Shown here piece by piece: positions 60,310 to 64,000 of a stretch of 64,000 nt of DNA. Origin of the DNA: Brevibacterium pigmentatum (lineage in GTDB: Bacteria > Actinomycetota > Actinomycetes > Actinomycetales > Brevibacteriaceae); contig NZ_CP050153.1 in assembly GCF_011617465.1 (NCBI RefSeq), positions 744,001 to 808,000 on the forward strand. The letters run 5' to 3'. Position numbers and translations under genes: made by a program. The notes beneath the pieces are model-generated. The model saw nothing but the letters and a program-made list of their open reading frames with translations, had not been told where the DNA came from and ran no database searches. Every line of letters starts with the position of its first letter. Positions within the stretch are counted from its first letter, which is position 1.

Positions 60310-61814
60310 GACGGCGCCCGCACGCCTCGGTCGCTGCCGGGGCCGCTGTCGCGGTGGTCGTCGCGGTCGGGCTGGCTGCCTGCGGAGTGTCGACCACCTC
60401 GGTGACGGAGGCCGAGTTCACGAACGAACTGGCCATCCCGCCGTTGGCGGAATCGGCGGTCAATGGCGGAGTCCGCACCTTCGACCTCACCGCTGAGAAG
60501 GGGGCGACGGAGTTTCCCGGTCAGGACGGACCGACGGAGACCTGGGGATTCAATGGGTCATTTCTCGGACCCACCCTGCGGGCCGAACGCGGGGAGAAGA
60601 TCGCCGTCGACGTCGCGAACGACCTCGACGAACCGACGAGCGTACACTGGCACGGGATGCATCTGCCGGCGACGATGGACGGCGGACCGCACCAGATGGT
60701 CGACCCTGGCCAGACGTGGAAACCGCACTGGACGATCGACCAGCAGGCCGCGACCCTGTGGTACCACCCTCATCCGCACGGGAAGACCGAGGACCACGTG
60801 TACAAGGGGCTGGCCGGGATGGTCATCCTCGACGACGATGCCAGCGCCGAGGCGGATCTGCCGGACGAGTACGGCGTCGACGATCTGCCGCTCGTCGTCC
60901 AGGACAAGTCCTTCGACGACGGTGAACTCGAGCTCAGCGACGACGGGGCCGAACCCGGGATGCTCGGCGACACCGTCATGGTCAACGGCACGATCGGCGG
61001 AGTGCAGGAAGTGACATCGGAGAAGGTGCGGCTGCGCCTGCTCAACGGATCGACGGCGAGGACCTACGCCTTCGAATTCCCCGATCGGTCGATGGATCTC
61101 ATCGCCGGTGACGGCGGACTCCTCGACGAACCTGCAGAGGTCGATCGGCTGAGGTTGGCGCCGGGGGAGCGCGCCGAGGTGGTCGTCGATTTCACCGCGG
61201 GTGAGACGGTGCGGATGCGCTCGGCCGAGGTCGATCTCGGCGGGGTGGCGGTGCCGGCGACGATGGGCGGACATGATGCCTTCGACGTTCTCGAGTTCCG
61301 TGCGGCCGAGAAGTTGAAGTCTGCTCCCGAACCAGCGTGGTCGCCGTCGTCGCATGCTGAGGAGGACGCTTTGGATGAGTCCGAGGGAGCCAAGACACGG
61401 AAGTTCGTACTCGAGGAGCGTGAGATCAACGGTGAGCGGATGGACATGAACCGCATCGACGAGGTGGCCTATGTCGGTGACACCGAGGTGTGGGAGGTGC
61501 GCAGCAAGCAGCCGATCCCGCACAGCTTCCATATTCATGACGTGCAGTTCGAGGTGCTCTCGGTCGATGGGGAGACGCCGCCGGTGGAGATGAGCGGGCG
61601 GAAGGACACGATCTACCTCGAGCCGAATCGCGACTACCGACTGCTCATGCGGTTCGAGGACTTCGTCGACCCGACAATGCCGTATATGTATCACTGCCAC
61701 ATGCTGCTGCACGAAGACGAGGGCATGATGGGCCAATTCGTCGTCATCGAGCGAGGTCAGGAGGCAGAAGTCGGGGTGCCGGCCGGGCACGACGGGGCCG
61801 GGCACGAGCACTGA
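60306..61814 (+). CDS. multicopper oxidase, lipoprotein
   Basis: 502 residues. A lipoprotein signal (lipobox VGLAAC, Cys26) leads to three cupredoxin domains. All four copper-binding motifs are present: HWHGMH, WYHPHPHG, HSFHIHDVQF and the C-terminal YHCHMLLHEDEGMM, where Cys with two His and Met make the type 1 site. The type 2/3 cluster is complete. It resembles CueO/CotA-like oxidases of Gram-positives, which may oxidise Cu(I), Mn(II) or phenolics. The C-terminal tail is His-rich (AGHDGAGHEH). It overlaps the upstream membrane protein gene. Confidence 0.92.
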   Translation: MRRRPHASVAAGAAVAVVVAVGLAACGVSTTSVTEAEFTNELAIPPLAESAVNGGVRTFDLTAEKGATEFPGQDGPTETWGFNGSFLGPTLRAERGEKIAVDVANDLDEPTSVHWHGMHLPATMDGGPHQMVDPGQTWKPHWTIDQQAATLWYHPHPHGKTEDHVYKGLAGMVILDDDASAEADLPDEYGVDDLPLVVQDKSFDDGELELSDDGAEPGMLGDTVMVNGTIGGVQEVTSEKVRLRLLNGSTARTYAFEFPDRSMDLIAGDGGLLDEPAEVDRLRLAPGERAEVVVDFTAGETVRMRSAEVDLGGVAVPATMGGHDAFDVLEFRAAEKLKSAPEPAWSPSSHAEEDALDESEGAKTRKFVLEEREINGERMDMNRIDEVAYVGDTEVWEVRSKQPIPHSFHIHDVQFEVLSVDGETPPVEMSGRKDTIYLEPNRDYRLLMRFEDFVDPTMPYMYHCHMLLHEDEGMMGQFVVIERGQEAEVGVPAGHDGAGHEH

Positions 61815-61834
61815 GGCGGAGGCAGTGCTCGTGC
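61802..61834 (+). terminator. hairpin overlapping the multicopper oxidase stop
   Basis: GCACGAGCACT and AGTGCTCGTGC form a perfect 11-bp stem around an 11-nt loop that contains the end of the TGA stop codon. It ends 17 bp before the stop of the opposite SDR gene. Confidence 0.65.
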
Positions 61835-61850
61835 GCCATCGACAGAGCGG

Positions 61851-62609
61851 TCACACCGCGGTGTAGCCGCCGTCAATGAGGTAGTAGGCGCCGGTGACGA
61901 ACGAAGCGTCGTCGGAGAGCAGGAACGATACGACCTTTGCAACTTCATCGGCGGTGCCCAGGCGGCCGAGAGGGTGCTTGGCCTTGAGTCCTTCAAGCGT
62001 TTCGGCGTCCAGGCTCGATTCGAGCAGGGGAGTTGTGATGTAGCCGGGGCCGACTGCGTTGATGCGCAAGCCTTCGGCGCCGTACTCGGCGGCGGCATTC
62101 TTCGTGATGCCGACGACGCCGTGCTTGGCGGCGGTGTAAGCGCCGTTGTTGATCGCGGCGACGGTTCCGTGAACCGAAGCCATATTGACGATCGCCGACT
62201 CCGCTGCGCCGTTCTCGAGCATTGCCGGGATCTGGAAGCGCATTCCGTAGAGGACGCCGTTGAGGTTGACGTCGATGACCTTGTCCCACGAATCGAGGTC
62301 GGTCTCGCCGACGGGCACCTGCTTGCCGCCGATGCCCGCGTTGTTCACGGCGAAGTTGAGTCCGCCGTAGGTGTCGACGGCGAACTTGACGACCTTCTCC
62401 GAGTCCTCCTTCGAGGACGTGTCCTGCTGGATTGCCGAGGCGGTGCCTCCGGCCTCGGTGACCTCACCGGCGACACGCTCGGCTGCCTCGAGGTTGATGT
62501 CGGTGATGACGACCTTCGCGCCCTTGGAGGCGAGGTCCTTGGAAATCGCCTCTCCGAGGCCCGATCCGCCTCCGGTGACGAGTGCGACCTTGTTCGTGAA
62601 ATCTGCCAT
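61851..62609 (-). CDS. SDR-family oxidoreductase
   Basis: 252 residues from the ATG at 62609: TGGGSGLG (12-19), Asp37 at the end of strand 2 (VVITDINLE, NAD preference), NNAGIGG, catalytic Ser in MASVHG, YTAAK and the C-terminal FVTGAYYLIDGGY. It is a typical classical SDR such as 3-oxoacyl-ACP or glucose dehydrogenase-like enzymes; the substrate is unknown. GAAAGAGAG lies upstream. The same frame stays open far upstream through the divergent gene, but that part is not coding. Confidence 0.88.
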   Translation of the reverse strand: MADFTNKVALVTGGGSGLGEAISKDLASKGAKVVITDINLEAAERVAGEVTEAGGTASAIQQDTSSKEDSEKVVKFAVDTYGGLNFAVNNAGIGGKQVPVGETDLDSWDKVIDVNLNGVLYGMRFQIPAMLENGAAESAIVNMASVHGTVAAINNGAYTAAKHGVVGITKNAAAEYGAEGLRINAVGPGYITTPLLESSLDAETLEGLKAKHPLGRLGTADEVAKVVSFLLSDDASFVTGAYYLIDGGYTAV

Positions 62610-62807
62610 GGTGGTGACTCTCTTTCTCGAAAATCCTCGAGCCCAGCTGATGTGGCCCTCACCAGGCGTAACGAGGAAGAGTCGGAGAACATTCCGCTGT
62701 AAGTCGGCCTGTTCGGTCACACGGGGCATTGATCGAGGCCGGCAACAATGGTTAACTGATTGCAATCTGCAACTAGATTGATGATCGCGGCAGCTCGAGG
62801 GGGAGCG

Positions 62808-63386
62808 ATGGGAAGAGTGGCATGGGGTTTCACCTGTTCGATCGACGGGTACATCGCCGGGCCGGGCCACGACATGTCGTGGCTCTCGGCGTCCGAACCG
62901 AACGCCGAAGGCACCACCGAGGGCATGGCGTCGAAGGTCGCCGTCATCATCTCCGGCCGCCGCGGCTACGACGCGGCCAAGGATCAGGCCGACGAACGCG
63001 ATGAGCTGACGTCCGAGGCCTACGGGGGAGCCTGGTCGGGGACGGAGATCATCCTCACCCATCGTCCCGAGGAATTGGCCGGGGACGCCTCGGTGACCGC
63101 GATGAACTGCACCATCACCGAGGCAGTCGAGAAGGCCCAGCAGATTGCCGGTGACCGTGACATCCAGATCATCAGCGCCGATATTGCCCGGCAGGCACTC
63201 GAGGTCGACCTCATCGACGAACTCCAGGTCTACGTCGCGCCGGTCTTCCTCGGCGACGGAGTGCGGATCTTCGACGTTCCCGGCGGACGGCGAGTCGACT
63301 GGGAGCTCGAGACGATCGATACGGCGAACGCTCGCAGCTTCGGCCGGACGTACCGACCCAAGAGGTCTAGCCCTCCCGCCGACTGA
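62808..63386 (+). CDS. RibD C-terminal/dihydrofolate reductase-fold protein
   Basis: 192 residues: RVAWGFTCSIDGYIAGPGHDMSWL opens the DHFR-like fold as in the YyaP/RibD_C group, with VIISGRRGYDAAK, HRPEELAG and IQIISADIARQAL as the NADPH-binding strands. These proteins are reductases of unknown substrate and do not replace folA. I start at the ATG at 62808 after GAGGGGG; an upstream in-frame ATG lacks a site. The 3' end overlaps the convergent RelA/SpoT gene by 20 bp. Confidence 0.85.
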   Translation: MGRVAWGFTCSIDGYIAGPGHDMSWLSASEPNAEGTTEGMASKVAVIISGRRGYDAAKDQADERDELTSEAYGGAWSGTEIILTHRPEELAGDASVTAMNCTITEAVEKAQQIAGDRDIQIISADIARQALEVDLIDELQVYVAPVFLGDGVRIFDVPGGRRVDWELETIDTANARSFGRTYRPKRSSPPAD

Positions 63387-64000
63387 GGTCCCAAAGGATC
63401 CGCAGAGCCTCCTCGTCGAACTCCTCACCGGAATCGACATCCGGTGAACCGCTCCTGACCTCGGCGTGGAGGCGTTCCATCTTCCGGTCGAGTTCGCTGG
63501 CCGCGTCGGCCGCCTCGGTGAGTTCGCCGACGAGACGTTCGGGAACGTCGCCGTCGAACTTGTAGTGGATCTTGTGTTCGAGGCTCGCCCAGAAGTCCAT
63601 CGCGATCGTGCGGATCTGCACCTCGCAGATGACCGGGGTCGGCCCGCTGCGGAGGAACACCGGGACCTCGAGGATCGCGTGCAGGCTGCGGTAGCCGTTG
63701 GGCTTCGGATCTGCGATGTAGTCCTTGACCTCGACGAGGCGGACGTCGTTCTGCGCGGTGAGCAGCTCGAGGACGTGATAGGTGTCGGCGATGAAGCTGC
63801 AGGTGATGCGGATGCCCGCGATGTCGGTGATCTCCCGCCGGATGATCTCGGTGTCGAGCGGCAGGCCCCGACGATGGACCTTCTCCAGCAGGCTCCGCGG
63901 CGACTTCACGCGAGACGAGATGTGCTCGATCGGGTTGTAGCTGCGCGTGTGGACCGACTCCTCGCGCAGGATCGAGATCTTCGTGAGCACCTCGTCGATG
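63367..64000 (-). CDS. RelA/SpoT-domain (p)ppGpp synthetase-like protein, cut by window end
   Basis: The C-terminal 211 residues are visible. The synthetase domain shows SSRVKSPRSLLEKVHRRG, DIAGIRITCSFIADTY with the Mg2+-binding Asp replaced in context by the usual D-x-x-G-x-R, YIADPKPNGYRSLHA (substrate Tyr) and CEVQIRTIAMDFWASLEHKIHYK. There is no TGS, ACT or hydrolase region, so it is a small alarmone synthetase of the YjbM/RelQ type with a helical, acidic tail. The frame continues past the last base (IDE before VLTKI), so the N-terminus lies outside. Confidence 0.88.
   Translation of the reverse strand, partial: IDEVLTKISILREESVHTRSYNPIEHISSRVKSPRSLLEKVHRRGLPLDTEIIRREITDIAGIRITCSFIADTYHVLELLTAQNDVRLVEVKDYIADPKPNGYRSLHAILEVPVFLRSGPTPVICEVQIRTIAMDFWASLEHKIHYKFDGDVPERLVGELTEAADAASELDRKMERLHAEVRSGSPDVDSGEEFDEEALRILWDLSRREG

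Noticed and set aside
62610..63440. N-terminal extension of the SDR gene at 61851
   Set aside because: The frame stays open by chance through the divergent RibD-like gene; the SDR motif begins properly at the ATG at 62609.

Overview
The window is 64 kb of high-GC actinobacterial chromosome. Gene content, GTG starts, a CmtR-type metal sensor, a fused PcaL enzyme and many probable leaderless genes fit a Brevibacterium-like actinobacterium; the genus is an inference from gene style, not a search result.

Layout. 0-15.8 kb: end of a GntR regulator, a frameshifted amidohydrolase, an SDR oxidoreductase, an ABC exporter pair with one degenerate ATP site, mgtE, an ArsR-like regulator with a PEP-mutase-family enzyme, a sugar MFS transporter with a Usp protein, an acidic protein, a patatin lipase, an SDR and acetyl-CoA synthetase. 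15.8-29.0 kb: an integrative element inserted in tRNA-Phe. It is bounded by a 44-bp duplicated tRNA 3' segment, has probable integrase arm sites at both ends, and carries a tyrosine integrase, an HNH protein, thiol-redox genes (CcdA, TlpA-like lipoprotein, DsbA-like, VKOR), a metal-resistance operon (cmtR, P1B ATPase, CadD-type transporter, lspA), a serine recombinase and a 44-residue zinc ribbon protein. 29.0-44 kb: tRNA-Phe/Asp/Glu, a small metallopeptidase, YbaK and YigZ proteins, a class III aminotransferase, an amidohydrolase, a ThDP enzyme, a 940-residue Orn/Lys/Arg decarboxylase, a decayed proline racemase fragment, a polar amino acid ABC transporter and an MHS-family transporter. 44-51.7 kb: a cyclophilin lipoprotein, an MFS exporter and a 4-hydroxybenzoate/protocatechuate operon, pobA-pcaH-pcaG-pcaB-pcaL. 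52-55.2 kb: a SipW-type secretion operon with three substrate-like proteins around a signal peptidase fused to an LPXTG-anchored ectodomain. 55.2-64 kb: thiosulfate uptake (TsuA/TusA-like), a macrodomain protein, a two-component system, a multicopper oxidase lipoprotein, an SDR, a RibD/DHFR-like protein and the end of a RelA/SpoT-domain synthetase.

How genes work together. PobA makes protocatechuate from 4-hydroxybenzoate, PcaHG opens the ring, PcaB cyclises the product and PcaL performs the last two steps to 3-oxoadipate. In the island, CmtR probably senses Cd/Pb and controls efflux, while CcdA/TlpA and DsbA/VKOR form two envelope thiol systems. The SipW operon probably processes and displays its own secreted proteins. 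At least 14 genes show a TANNNT -10 element 6-7 nt before the start codon, pointing to widespread leaderless transcription.
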